A program made the position numbers and the translations under genes. The notes beneath the pieces are model-generated. The model was not told where the DNA came from, ran no database searches, and saw only the letters and a program-made list of their open reading frames with translations. From the NCBI GenBank assembly GCA_021828705.1, contig JAJZDG010000002.1, forward strand, positions 1-32,187: a DNA stretch of 32,187 nt, given 5' to 3'. Of this stretch, positions 18,668-27,762 are shown piece by piece (positions within the stretch are counted from its first letter, which is position 1; every line of letters begins with the position of its first letter). The DNA is from Microcaldota archaeon. GTDB lineage: Archaea > Micrarchaeota > Micrarchaeia > Micrarchaeales > Micrarchaeaceae.

Positions 18668-19081
18668 TTATGTCTTAATTATACTGTTGCTTATTTTATC
18701 CATAAACGAGCGCCCGCTTGCTGTTATCTCTCTGCCCTTTTTGGTTTTTTTGACGTAATTGAGCTCTTCTAGTGCTTTTAATGAATCCTGTATTATACTA
18801 CCTGACGCGCGCACGCTGTGTTTTTTATGTATTACATGCTCCTTTCTATTTCCATAACGTAGTCTCAATCGCGATATACCTACGGGGCCATTTACATATA
18901 CTTGTCTTAATATCGAGGCGCTTCTAATATACCAGAAATCTGGATCCTTTGGCGGTCTTTCTCTACCGGCACCAGACTTAACATACGTTACATATGCTGG
19001 AGGCGCTTTCATAACATCCTTTAGCTTTTTAGCAGCCTCATCTATAAGTTTCGAAGTATCTACATCATATATACTAGCCAT
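18668..19081 (-). CDS. rps19e: 30S ribosomal protein S19e
   Basis: DPDFWYIRSASILRQVYVNGPVGISRLRLRYGNRK and SGSIIQDSLKALEELNYV. Confidence 0.95.
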   Translation of the reverse strand: MASIYDVDTSKLIDEAAKKLKDVMKAPPAYVTYVKSGAGRERPPKDPDFWYIRSASILRQVYVNGPVGISRLRLRYGNRKEHVIHKKHSVRASGSIIQDSLKALEELNYVKKTKKGREITASGRSFMDKISNSIIKT

Positions 19082-19180
19082 TTACATCAACTTTAATGAT
19101 AAAAAGTCAAGATAATATTTATAAAGCAAATTATAAATACCCTTTGAGAATGCCCTGCAAAATATATACATTTTCAATAT

Positions 19181-19350
19181 GTGGGTGCTTAGCGGTGGGG
19201 AAACACTATAACTAAACATCCACAATAAAGCATCTAAAATAAAATTTAAAAATCTTTACCTACATTTTATATCTTAATCTATATTGTACACCTGCGCTAT
19301 ATTGGCATACTGTTTATACATATTTAGAAATAAAACAGAAAGCTTTTAAT
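19181..19350 (+). other. 5S-rRNA-like element (degenerate or interrupted 5S relic, or structured leader)
   Basis: Block TAGCGGTGGGGAAACAC and block CACCTGCGCTA..GGCATACTG..AACAGAAAGC resemble 5S helix II/loop A and helix IV/V segments; TAGC/GCTA plus GGTG/CACC can pair as in helix II; no recognisable helix III or normal helix I closure. Confidence 0.35.
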
Positions 19351-19380
19351 ATTTAAATTTATAGAAGTAGAGCATATAAG

Positions 19381-19587
19381 GTGTTTTTTATAAAAATTAA
19401 TGACATTAGAGCGCTTCCTGACAGCGCATTATTGGCAAAGGAGGGTGAACTCGCATTGGAGTTAGCTATAGAACGTAGAAATATAGCGGCTACTGGGGTA
19501 TCAAGCAAGATAATAAAGGTGCGATCTATACGCAGGACTATAGCTAGAATACAGACCATACTTAAAGAGCGGGGTGCAAAAGAATAA
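19381..19587 (+). CDS. rpl29: 50S ribosomal protein L29 (GTG start)
   Basis: 68 aa; LRKEGELALELAIERRNIA-type pattern and KVRSIRRTIARIQTILKER. Confidence 0.9.
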   Translation: MFFIKINDIRALPDSALLAKEGELALELAIERRNIAATGVSSKIIKVRSIRRTIARIQTILKERGAKE

Positions 19588-19901
19588 TGGCTGAGGTTTG
19601 TCCTAATTGTGGTCTTCCTAAGGAGATATGTGTCTGTTCTGTATTAGACAAGGAAACTGAGAGTAAAATAAAGGTATATACTAAAAAAGCTAAATTTAAC
19701 AAGTTTGTAACTATAGTGGAAGGCATAAATCCGGATGAGATAGAGAATGCCACAAAGAGCCTAAAGAAATCGTTGGCATGCGGCGGAACGGACAAGGATA
19801 ATGTCATAGAACTTCAGGGCGAACATGTTGATGATGTTAAGCGCGTTTTAGTAAATCTAGGTTACAAAGAAGCGAATATAGAAGTATTACACAGAAAATA
19901 A
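19587..19901 (+). CDS. SUI1/aIF1 translation initiation factor
   Basis: N-terminal CPNCGLPKEICVC, then VTIVEGINPDEIENATKSLKKSLACGGTDKDNVIELQGEHVDDVKRVLVNLGY. Confidence 0.95.
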   Translation: MAEVCPNCGLPKEICVCSVLDKETESKIKVYTKKAKFNKFVTIVEGINPDEIENATKSLKKSLACGGTDKDNVIELQGEHVDDVKRVLVNLGYKEANIEVLHRK

Positions 19902-19969
19902 TTTCTAATATTTTAAGCAATCCTCTAAAAATATAAGCGTGCTATTAGTATTGCTAAGGTAGAGTGGAT

Positions 19970-20950
19970 ATGGCTGTTTTGGGGATAGAGTCTAGTGCGC
20001 ATACGCTTGGTATAGGAATCATAGATGGAGATAGGTTCTTGAGCAATAAACGCATAATGTTTCCTATAACTAATAACGGCATAATACCATCAGAGTTAGC
20101 TGAATTTCACTCAAAGAATGCCGCAAATGCTTTAAAGAGTGCCCTTGACGAATCCTCACTATCAATGCGTGATATATCCGCAATAGGTTATACCAAAGGT
20201 CCTGGATTAGGTCCTGCATTAAATGTTGGCGCGATATCCGCAAAAGCATTAGCACTACGCTATAAAATACCAATATATTCAATTAATCATGCGCTCGCTC
20301 ACTTAGAGATCGTGCGGCATATAAATAATTTTGATGATCCACTTTTTTTATATGTTAGTGGGGGCAATTCACAGATTCTTGGTTTTAATGAAAAGAAGGA
20401 TAAGTACCACATATATGGAGAAACATTTGATATAGGTATAGGAAACATGCTAGATAATTTTGCGCGTGCCGCAAAGCTTATACATGCATGGGGCTCTTCA
20501 GTTGCCACTCTTGCTGAAAATGGCAGTTATATACAAATGCCCTATACTGTAAAGGGAATGGATTTTACGTTTACGGGTCTGCTTACACATGCAGTAAAAA
20601 TGCTTGATAACCCTACAATAAATAAGAGCGATATTGCATATTCATTACAGGAGACAGCATTTTCAATGCTCTGTGAGGCGACTGAGCGTGCGCTGATGCT
20701 TACAAAGAAAAAAGAGCTTGGCATTTGTGGAGGTGTTGCACAGAGTGTTAGGTTAAAAGCCATGTTAAAATGCATCGCTGATGAGCATAAAATAAAATTC
20801 GGATTTGTTGAAAATCAATTTAATGCGGATAATGGCGCTATGATAGCATTGGTTGCGCAGAAAATGCTAAGTAACGGCGTAATATCTAATATAAATGATT
20901 GTAATATAAATCAGAGGTTTAGAATAGACACAGCCAGGGTGTATAAATGA
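19970..20950 (+). CDS. kae1: Kae1, tRNA threonylcarbamoyladenosine synthase subunit
   Basis: LGIESSAHTLGIGI, HALAHLE, LYVSGGNSQI, FGETFDIGIGNMLD-like segment. Confidence 0.95.
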   Translation: MAVLGIESSAHTLGIGIIDGDRFLSNKRIMFPITNNGIIPSELAEFHSKNAANALKSALDESSLSMRDISAIGYTKGPGLGPALNVGAISAKALALRYKIPIYSINHALAHLEIVRHINNFDDPLFLYVSGGNSQILGFNEKKDKYHIYGETFDIGIGNMLDNFARAAKLIHAWGSSVATLAENGSYIQMPYTVKGMDFTFTGLLTHAVKMLDNPTINKSDIAYSLQETAFSMLCEATERALMLTKKKELGICGGVAQSVRLKAMLKCIADEHKIKFGFVENQFNADNGAMIALVAQKMLSNGVISNINDCNINQRFRIDTARVYK

Positions 20951-21540
20951 GAATATCAAACGGCGCCGAGGCAAATGTATATAGATCAAATATACTTGGC
21001 ATAGATTGTATTGTAAAGGTAAGGCAAAAAAAATTATATCGCATTCAATTTCTTGACGACCAGATACGTGAGCAGCGCACAAAAATTGAGGCAAGAATAC
21101 TCGCGCTTTCCCATTCATATGGCATAAACGTTCCACCACTACTTCTTGTATCAAAATATGGCATTACAATGGGCTTTATAAATGGTAAATTGCTCAGTGA
21201 AATAGACGGCAATACGAATGTATATCTAAAAGATGCGGGAATTTTGTTGGGTATGCTACATAATAATAATATAGCTCATGGTGATTTTACCCCTGCAAAT
21301 ATAATGGTTTTTAATAAGGAATTATTTATTATAGATTTTGGACTCTCTGAGATAATAGACTCAGTAGAACAAAAAGCTCTTGATATACTTTTAATGAAGC
21401 GTTCAATTAGCCAAAAGGGTTTTGGCATATTTATCTCATCATATAAAAAAAGTTCTAAAGCGCATAAATTAATAATTAAAAAATTAAATGAGCTTGAGAT
21501 GCGTGGCAGATATCAACAAAGATCACTGCAAAATATTTAG
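20947..21540 (+). CDS. bud32: Bud32-family atypical kinase (KEOPS)
   Basis: 197 aa; NGAEANVYR, IAHGDFTPANIMV, LFIIDFGLSE; 4-nt ATGA overlap with kae1. Confidence 0.94.
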   Translation: MRISNGAEANVYRSNILGIDCIVKVRQKKLYRIQFLDDQIREQRTKIEARILALSHSYGINVPPLLLVSKYGITMGFINGKLLSEIDGNTNVYLKDAGILLGMLHNNNIAHGDFTPANIMVFNKELFIIDFGLSEIIDSVEQKALDILLMKRSISQKGFGIFISSYKKSSKAHKLIIKKLNELEMRGRYQQRSLQNI

Positions 21541-21552
21541 ATTCTATAATAT

Positions 21553-22467
21553 TTAAAAATTACCAACGTCTGGCCAATCTAAATTCTGCTGCGATTCTGG
21601 CCTGCTATAATTGTATGGTAGCGTTTCATCACTATACTCACTTCTTGAATACACTATTAAAAAGAACGCTACAATTCCTATTATTGATATAAATAGCGGC
21701 AGCGTAGCATGTGTTTGTATATAAATATATATGAAAAAAGAGAAGAGCAATACTGATGAAAATATACCAAATCCGGCGGATCTTCTAGCTCCAGTTACCA
21801 TAATTAGCCCTGCTATAAAACTTAATAATGAAATTACAAATTCAAATATTATGTTTATGTATAATACTTTAGGGGCGCTTATAAACTGCTGCAACCCTAC
21901 GTTATTTATGTAACTGAGCATGTTTATTAGCGCGGAATTATTTAGATATATAACTATTATTATTGGTATGAAAAGAAGCATACCAGAGAGCAATGCGGCT
22001 GAAAGATTATATCCTCTATCATACATTTTTGCAGCATAATTTATGTCTTCAAGGCAATAATACCTGCCCGATTGCTCAATAAGATCCTCAAAGCAGAATG
22101 GTCTGCGGCAATAATCGCATATTGCATATGCACCCCTCCAAGAATGCCAAACGCAAAATAGCCCCTTTGCGGCCTTTCTACTCTCTTTTTCAGTATCTAT
22201 ATGTTTTTTATGCGATTTGCCAAGTATCTCCACTGCTTCATATTCGCTGCCCAATTGGTCTACAATCGCATTCTTTACTTCTTCATTGCTCTCTTTTTCA
22301 GTTACATAGCTAAGGGCTACATTATTTTTCATCTTTTTAAGGCTTTCACTTTCATTTTTTTTGCTATCCTTAACAGAACTATGCCCGCTAGTATCAGCCT
22401 GCTTTCCCTTATTCTTATTCAATCGCTCTTTGAATATGATTAAGTCATTGTCAGGCTCTATAGTCAT
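21553..22467 (-). CDS. Membrane protein with B-box-like zinc-binding motif and C-terminal TM bundle
   Basis: CVWHSWRGAYAICDYCRRPFCFEDLIEQSGRYYCLED followed by several TM segments. Confidence 0.65.
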   Translation of the reverse strand: MTIEPDNDLIIFKERLNKNKGKQADTSGHSSVKDSKKNESESLKKMKNNVALSYVTEKESNEEVKNAIVDQLGSEYEAVEILGKSHKKHIDTEKESRKAAKGLFCVWHSWRGAYAICDYCRRPFCFEDLIEQSGRYYCLEDINYAAKMYDRGYNLSAALLSGMLLFIPIIIVIYLNNSALINMLSYINNVGLQQFISAPKVLYINIIFEFVISLLSFIAGLIMVTGARRSAGFGIFSSVLLFSFFIYIYIQTHATLPLFISIIGIVAFFLIVYSRSEYSDETLPYNYSRPESQQNLDWPDVGNF

Positions 22468-22703
22468 TATACCAACTTTTTGGCACTACGCCTCATAGCC
22501 TGCTCTTTCTTCTTTTGGAATATACCTCTATGCTTTGCGCAACTGACGCAATAGTAAACTTTCATCCTTTCAAAAAATCTGACGTCGTTTGCAGTTCTAA
22601 GCTCTGTATTGAAGCTTACTGATCTTTCAAAACTAACGCCTTTGTTTCTTGGTATCTTTCTACCGCATGACTCACATGTCACTATCGTCTCTTTTCCTCT
22701 CAA
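22467..22703 (-). CDS. rps26e: 30S ribosomal protein S26e-like
   Basis: 78 aa; CESCGRKIPRNKGV...YYCVSCAKHRGIF, matching the S26e CxxCG/YCVSCAxH pattern. Confidence 0.75.
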   Translation of the reverse strand: MRGKETIVTCESCGRKIPRNKGVSFERSVSFNTELRTANDVRFFERMKVYYCVSCAKHRGIFQKKKEQAMRRSAKKLV

Positions 22704-22763
22704 ACGAACACCATACTTGTACTTAAATATAAAAGTATAAAAATATTAAGCCTTATCTATACA

Positions 22764-23099
22764 ATGTTTATAAAGGTATTTATTATGCGATCTGTAAAAC
22801 TGAACTGCGAGCCTATTATACATGATGAAATTCCCTCAATACGTTATGCCATTGCGCATATATTAAGCGAAAAATACAAGCTGAAGCAGGATAGCATCTC
22901 AGATTTATTGGGTTTAACACAGGCGGCCGTGAACAAATATCTAAATGATAAATGCTCAAAGAGGATAATCTCTCATGGTATATCATTAAAAAGAAATAGC
23001 AGCATAATAGAAATAGCATCAATATCCTATAAAAATAAAAATACAACAGAACTCAACAGGATGATAGATCTATTTGCCTCCAGCGATAAAGTGTATTAA
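22764..23099 (+). CDS. HTH regulator, paralog of the suf-operon regulator lacking the C-terminal Cys motif
   Basis: LKQDSISDLLGLTQAAVNKYLND versus MNQKEAAMAMGVTQAAVSKYLNN. Confidence 0.7.
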   Translation: MFIKVFIMRSVKLNCEPIIHDEIPSIRYAIAHILSEKYKLKQDSISDLLGLTQAAVNKYLNDKCSKRIISHGISLKRNSSIIEIASISYKNKNTTELNRMIDLFASSDKVY

Positions 23100-23104
23100 A
23101 TAAG

Positions 23105-23671
23105 TTATTTATTATGTTTTAATATATCGCTTCCTGCGTTTTCTATTTGGATACGTGCAACATCCTGCTTTTTTCTAAAGCCTGGAAGTATTGCTTCCGC
23201 AAAACGTATGCTTCTTGTAGCGTCATAAATATACTCCATATAGTTGAAATATCTTTTTGCATCATCAATGCAATTTTTTCTCAATGCATTTAGCAATTCA
23301 CGTTTTAATTCTCCGACGACATCCATAAGTCCAAGTATATACGACTCATAATCTATACCAATCTCATCAGGTGTTGGAATATGTTCATTAATTTTTATTT
23401 CATAAAATATGCGCGCTTCAGCCATCTCCTGATATGCTTGGATTACAATATATCTAAAACGCTCCTCAAACGTTTTTAGCTTTTTATGTAACATTTCAAT
23501 GTTCTTTGAAATTAATTCTATGCCCGTTTTGTTGTCGTTATGTATGTATGTTATCATTTTTGCCGCATTTCGTATCATCTCTCTGGATAATTCATGTGCC
23601 TCATCAAAATTTTTTTGCAGAATTTCTAATTCATTCTCTATTTTTTCTATCTGAGCATCTATTTTTTCCAT
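23105..23671 (-). CDS. Translin family protein
   Basis: AHELSREMIRNAAKMI, YILGLMDVVGELKRELLNAL, AEAILPGFRKKQDVARIQIE. Confidence 0.88.
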   Translation of the reverse strand: MEKIDAQIEKIENELEILQKNFDEAHELSREMIRNAAKMITYIHNDNKTGIELISKNIEMLHKKLKTFEERFRYIVIQAYQEMAEARIFYEIKINEHIPTPDEIGIDYESYILGLMDVVGELKRELLNALRKNCIDDAKRYFNYMEYIYDATRSIRFAEAILPGFRKKQDVARIQIENAGSDILKHNK

Positions 23672-24561
23672 TATATAACACCTATGCTTCTTCCGTTCCA
23701 GAAAATATATTGTTGCGCATACCCTGCATATTTACCCCATCTACTATTTGCAAAATCTGCAATCTTATCTATTTTTTGCTCTTTTTTGAAATAAATACGC
23801 TCCATGACGCGTTTAACCCATCTATCTATAGGAAATGCCTCGGTTTTTCCATAACCCATAAGCGCAATACAATCAGCAACCTTTTCACCTATCCCGTGTA
23901 CGCTCATAAGGGCATCTTTAATCTTATAATAATTTTTGCCATTTAACGAATAAAGATCCAAATTTTCCATACATGTTTGCGCAGCGCTCTTTAGGTATTT
24001 GCCGCGAAATCCAGGTCCACAGGACATAATGTCAGTCTCACTTGCCTTGGCTATAGACTCTATTGTTGGGAAATTATGGCCAATTATCATATTATGTTCA
24101 TCATAAATAGGCGTGCCGAAGTGCTCCATTAATTTTTTTGTTATTAGTCTGATGCGTTTTACATTATTAAATTGGGAAATTATAAAAACAACAGTAGTCT
24201 CCCAAGGATCATTCATAGTAACACGCATGCCAAAATATTTTTTTATTGATTCAGACATAAACGTATCAGTATCTATTTTTGAATATATATAATTCATCCG
24301 ATCCTGCAATCTAAAGCGCTTTTTTACTTCTTGTAATGCATATATAGTGTTTGAACCTATTGCCGATATGCTGCCATCATTAATACTGCCAGAATGTTTT
24401 AGCTCCAAAATTCTACCATTTGATGGATATTTTATCATGTTCTCTCTTATATAATAATCAGCATAGAATGTTAATGGCTGTGCGCTCTCAAAGGTGTGCT
24501 GCATGTTGAAGATTTTTATGGGTATTAGGTTAGTTTCAAGCAACCTACTATTTATTGCCAT
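23671..24561 (-). CDS. 8-oxoguanine DNA glycosylase (OGG1-type, HhH-GPD)
   Basis: NPWETTVVFIISQ-like segment, SVHGIGEKVADCIALMGYGKTEAFPIDRWVKRV (catalytic Lys/Asp context). Confidence 0.9.
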   Translation of the reverse strand: MAINSRLLETNLIPIKIFNMQHTFESAQPLTFYADYYIRENMIKYPSNGRILELKHSGSINDGSISAIGSNTIYALQEVKKRFRLQDRMNYIYSKIDTDTFMSESIKKYFGMRVTMNDPWETTVVFIISQFNNVKRIRLITKKLMEHFGTPIYDEHNMIIGHNFPTIESIAKASETDIMSCGPGFRGKYLKSAAQTCMENLDLYSLNGKNYYKIKDALMSVHGIGEKVADCIALMGYGKTEAFPIDRWVKRVMERIYFKKEQKIDKIADFANSRWGKYAGYAQQYIFWNGRSIGVI

Positions 24562-26040
24562 CTAATAACCAAACTTCACCATTTTTGATACGTATTCTGA
24601 TATATCTGATATTTTGATGCGCTCCTGTTTTTTGCTGTCGCGTTCGCGTATTGTAACTGTATTGTATTCATTGGAATTGCTATCAACGGTGTTGAAATCA
24701 ATTGTAATGCAAAATGGCGTTCCGATTTCATCCATGCGCGCATACCTTCGTCCAATAGAACCGCTCTCATCAAAATATACATTGAAAATTTTTCTTGAAT
24801 TCTCATATATGTCGCGTGATACTTTTATTATATTATCATCTTTTTGCAGTGGTAGTATAGCAAATGCGTATGGGGCTAGGAACCGTTTGATCTTGAATAT
24901 GCTTCTATCCTCATCTTTTATTAATGATTGATCTACTAACATCCAAAGATTCCTATCAACACCAAAACTTAGTTCCAATACATTTGGCATTATTTTTTTG
25001 CCATTAATGTTGACAGACAAATCTATATTGGACCCTTTGGAGTGTGAAGTCAAATCATAATCACTTCTATAATGAAGTCCTCCAACCTCTTTAAATCCAT
25101 TCCAGCTATCAACATTTATCTCTATGTCCATATGTACTTTGTTGTAGAATGCCTTATCCTCTCCTCCTTTTTCTAAAAAGCGCATTCTATCATTTTTTAT
25201 GCTTAAAACTTCTTTATAAAAATAATCTATAAGACCCATATGGTATGCATAAAATTTTGGTATGTTAAATGATGCAACAAGCTCATTTCCTGTGATTACT
25301 CTCTCTTTTTTATCCACGTATAAAATTACATTTAATTTTCTTTCTAGTAGCATGTCATTATCTGTAGGGTTAAATGTATCAGGATCAAAAAATATCTGCA
25401 ATTCCGCTTGGGTTAATTCTCTCATTCTATATAATCCCTGCCTTGGTGATATCTCATTTCTATACGCTCTGCCTATTATAGCAAGTCCTATAGGTAGACG
25501 CTTTCTTAAAATGTTAAATTCTCTAAAAAAATTAAGATATACTGATTGGGCGGTCTCTGGTCTTAAATATCCAAGCTCTCCTTTCTCCGGGCCTAAAGAA
25601 ACACCAATCATCATATTGAACGCTTTAGGTTCTAGAAGCATTCCAGAGCATTTTGGGCACTTTACACCATTCTTTTTTATGACTTCGCCTAATTCTGACG
25701 CGTTTGCACCTTCTGCGACGGGTATTTTCATATCATTAAGCAATACGTCTGCTCTATAATAACTCTTGCATTTTGAGCAGCCTACAATTACATCATTAAA
25801 GCGCGAGGCATGTCCTGATGCTACAAGAGGTTTTTCTGGCAATATATTAGATCCTTCTATTGGATAGTAATTCTCATTTCTATATACAAAAAAATTAAGC
25901 CACGCATCCTCAAATTTTCTACGCATTAAAGCCCCTAAATGCCCATAATCAAATATCCCTGATGTGCCTCCGTATATTTCTGCAGCAGGCCAGAAAAATC
26001 CTGTTCTTTTTGCAAATCCCAAAAGCTCCTCAATATCCAT
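24562..26040 (-). CDS. glyS: Glycyl-tRNA synthetase
   Basis: RTGFFWPAAEIYGGTSGIFDYGHLGALMRRKFED, LRPETAQSVYLNF, GRAYRNEISPRQGLYRMRELTQAE. Confidence 0.96.
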   Translation of the reverse strand: MDIEELLGFAKRTGFFWPAAEIYGGTSGIFDYGHLGALMRRKFEDAWLNFFVYRNENYYPIEGSNILPEKPLVASGHASRFNDVIVGCSKCKSYYRADVLLNDMKIPVAEGANASELGEVIKKNGVKCPKCSGMLLEPKAFNMMIGVSLGPEKGELGYLRPETAQSVYLNFFREFNILRKRLPIGLAIIGRAYRNEISPRQGLYRMRELTQAELQIFFDPDTFNPTDNDMLLERKLNVILYVDKKERVITGNELVASFNIPKFYAYHMGLIDYFYKEVLSIKNDRMRFLEKGGEDKAFYNKVHMDIEINVDSWNGFKEVGGLHYRSDYDLTSHSKGSNIDLSVNINGKKIMPNVLELSFGVDRNLWMLVDQSLIKDEDRSIFKIKRFLAPYAFAILPLQKDDNIIKVSRDIYENSRKIFNVYFDESGSIGRRYARMDEIGTPFCITIDFNTVDSNSNEYNTVTIRERDSKKQERIKISDISEYVSKMVKFGY

Positions 26041-26127
26041 AAAAATCCAACTCAAAAATAATATCTATAAGATACTTCAATCTAAATTCAAAGTTTTATA
26101 ACCTTTCCACAGAATCTTTTTATTTAC

Positions 26128-26631
26128 TTACCACGGCACATCCTTTAATTTTAACCTATTTGCGCAGATATTTGTAAGTGGGTGCATAATTCCAGTTAAA
26201 ATTATTATAAATATTATGCCAAAAAGCTGTGGATAATTGCCAAATGGTAATGCAAATATCAATGCAAAAAGAAGAAAACCATACTGGTCCATTATAGGGA
26301 AACTTTTTCCCGATTTCATATTAATTCTTCTTTTTATAAAGCTCCCAAATAAGTCTCCAACGTTTGCGCCAATTGTGAGTAATATTGCTATAAAAAGCAT
26401 GTAATGGAAAAACGGGTATTCTATTAATCCTATTATTATGCCTGCAATAATACTTGATATCGTTCCGCGTATAGTCTTATGGTCGCCAAAAATGCGTTTT
26501 CCAAAAAGCTTTTTTTTCAAATCTAGTGGATAGCCGCCTCCAAAGAGTATTGGAGCTCCATTTGCCGCATATGCGGGAAATATATAAATTATAGGATATA
26601 AAAAGATCTGGTATAAAAAACCAAAAGACAA
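26128..26631 (-). CDS. carS: CDP-archaeol synthase
   Basis: ANGAPILFGGGYPLDLKKKLFGKRIFGDHKTIRGTISS and GDLFGSFIKRRINMKSGKSFPIMDQYGF. Confidence 0.93.
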   Translation of the reverse strand: MSFGFLYQIFLYPIIYIFPAYAANGAPILFGGGYPLDLKKKLFGKRIFGDHKTIRGTISSIIAGIIIGLIEYPFFHYMLFIAILLTIGANVGDLFGSFIKRRINMKSGKSFPIMDQYGFLLFALIFALPFGNYPQLFGIIFIIILTGIMHPLTNICANRLKLKDVPW

Positions 26632-26642
26632 GAAATCACTAT

Positions 26643-27212
26643 TCAGTTATTTACCTCAAGTTTTCTTATCTCCACTTTGTTTAATTGTGCGATATGTTTT
26701 AGTTTATTTTGTATTTCAGATTGCAATGCGCCTGATATGACCGCTTCTATTATTGCATCTGCACTATTCTCCTTTGAATATGCTTCTATGAATTGGTTCA
26801 TCTCCTTTCTCATCCCTATAAGTCTGCTGTGTGTTTCGCGCTTTGCTGTTATAGCAATAGGTTTTATTGTTATGCTTACATTATCCTTTGTTTTAACATC
26901 AATTACCGAAGTGGATATACTTCTATATTTTCTTACCATAGATCTTACATAACTAAAAAGTATCTCCATTCTAACGAGTTTAGTTTTTGCTTTATCACCA
27001 TCAACCTCCGTAATTTTAAAGAATAGGTTCGTATAAGTGTTTTGGGGGTTTTGAGTGACTACATCAAGGCTCACTTTCATGTTTCTGTTAAGCACGCTTG
27101 CCTCATCATTTCCAGGTATCTCTCCTATGATTGCGTCCTTAAAGACTGCTGGTGCATAGACTGAGAACCATCTCTTAAGTTTCCATTTGTCTACTCCTTT
27201 TTGAAATGCCAT
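26643..27212 (-). CDS. rps3ae: 30S ribosomal protein S3Ae (eS1)
   Basis: WKLKRWFSVYAPAVFKDAIIGEIPGNDEASVLNR, RSMVRKYRSISTSVIDVKTKD. Confidence 0.95.
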   Translation of the reverse strand: MAFQKGVDKWKLKRWFSVYAPAVFKDAIIGEIPGNDEASVLNRNMKVSLDVVTQNPQNTYTNLFFKITEVDGDKAKTKLVRMEILFSYVRSMVRKYRSISTSVIDVKTKDNVSITIKPIAITAKRETHSRLIGMRKEMNQFIEAYSKENSADAIIEAVISGALQSEIQNKLKHIAQLNKVEIRKLEVNN

Positions 27213-27223
27213 AATAACACACT

Positions 27224-27694
27224 CTACCTATTTTTGATAAGAAGTTCAGCTGTGGATGGATCATACTTCCAATTTTCCGGTATGCTGCCTATTCTTCTAT
27301 AATATTTGACAAGCCTCCATATCTTTGATTCTATTCTAATGAGCCTTATCTTGCCATAAACATCCTGCTTATTTTTCTCGATATGCTTTCTCATCGTTAT
27401 TGCTTTTCTTATAAGATCTATCATGTCTGATGGAATCTCTCCGTTTAGCTTCTTTTCGCTTAAGAATTCAAGAAGGCGCATGCCTATCGCCTGCTTTATA
27501 TACTTAACATTATGCTTTGTTTTTAGTGTTTCGCCTATAAGTGCAGGGCTCATACCACTTTTTGCATAATCAATTATTATTTTTTCAATCTGCTCTTTTG
27601 AGAGCTCTTCATTACCGCTTCCAAAAGTTGCACTATCTACAATTGGTTTTCTAGATTTTGATTTTCCATGTTTTCCTGTATAAAGCCTTGCCAT
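27224..27694 (-). CDS. rps15: 30S ribosomal protein S15
   Basis: 156 aa; MARLYTGKHGKSKSRKPI, YAKSGMSPALIGETLKTKHNV, IESKIWRLVKYYRRIGSIPENWKY. Confidence 0.96.
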   Translation of the reverse strand: MARLYTGKHGKSKSRKPIVDSATFGSGNEELSKEQIEKIIIDYAKSGMSPALIGETLKTKHNVKYIKQAIGMRLLEFLSEKKLNGEIPSDMIDLIRKAITMRKHIEKNKQDVYGKIRLIRIESKIWRLVKYYRRIGSIPENWKYDPSTAELLIKNR

Positions 27695-27762
27695 TGCTTC
27701 ACTCTCTTTTAGCTATAACTAACATACGTAATTATAGTAGTTTGTCATACAAAGGTATAATA

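Noticed and set aside
23506-23946. 146-aa plus-strand ORF across the translin/ogg1 junction
   Set aside because: Antisense to two conserved genes; no recognisable motif.
25262-25759. 165-aa plus-strand ORF inside glyS
   Set aside because: Antisense shadow ORF opposite conserved GlyRS motifs.
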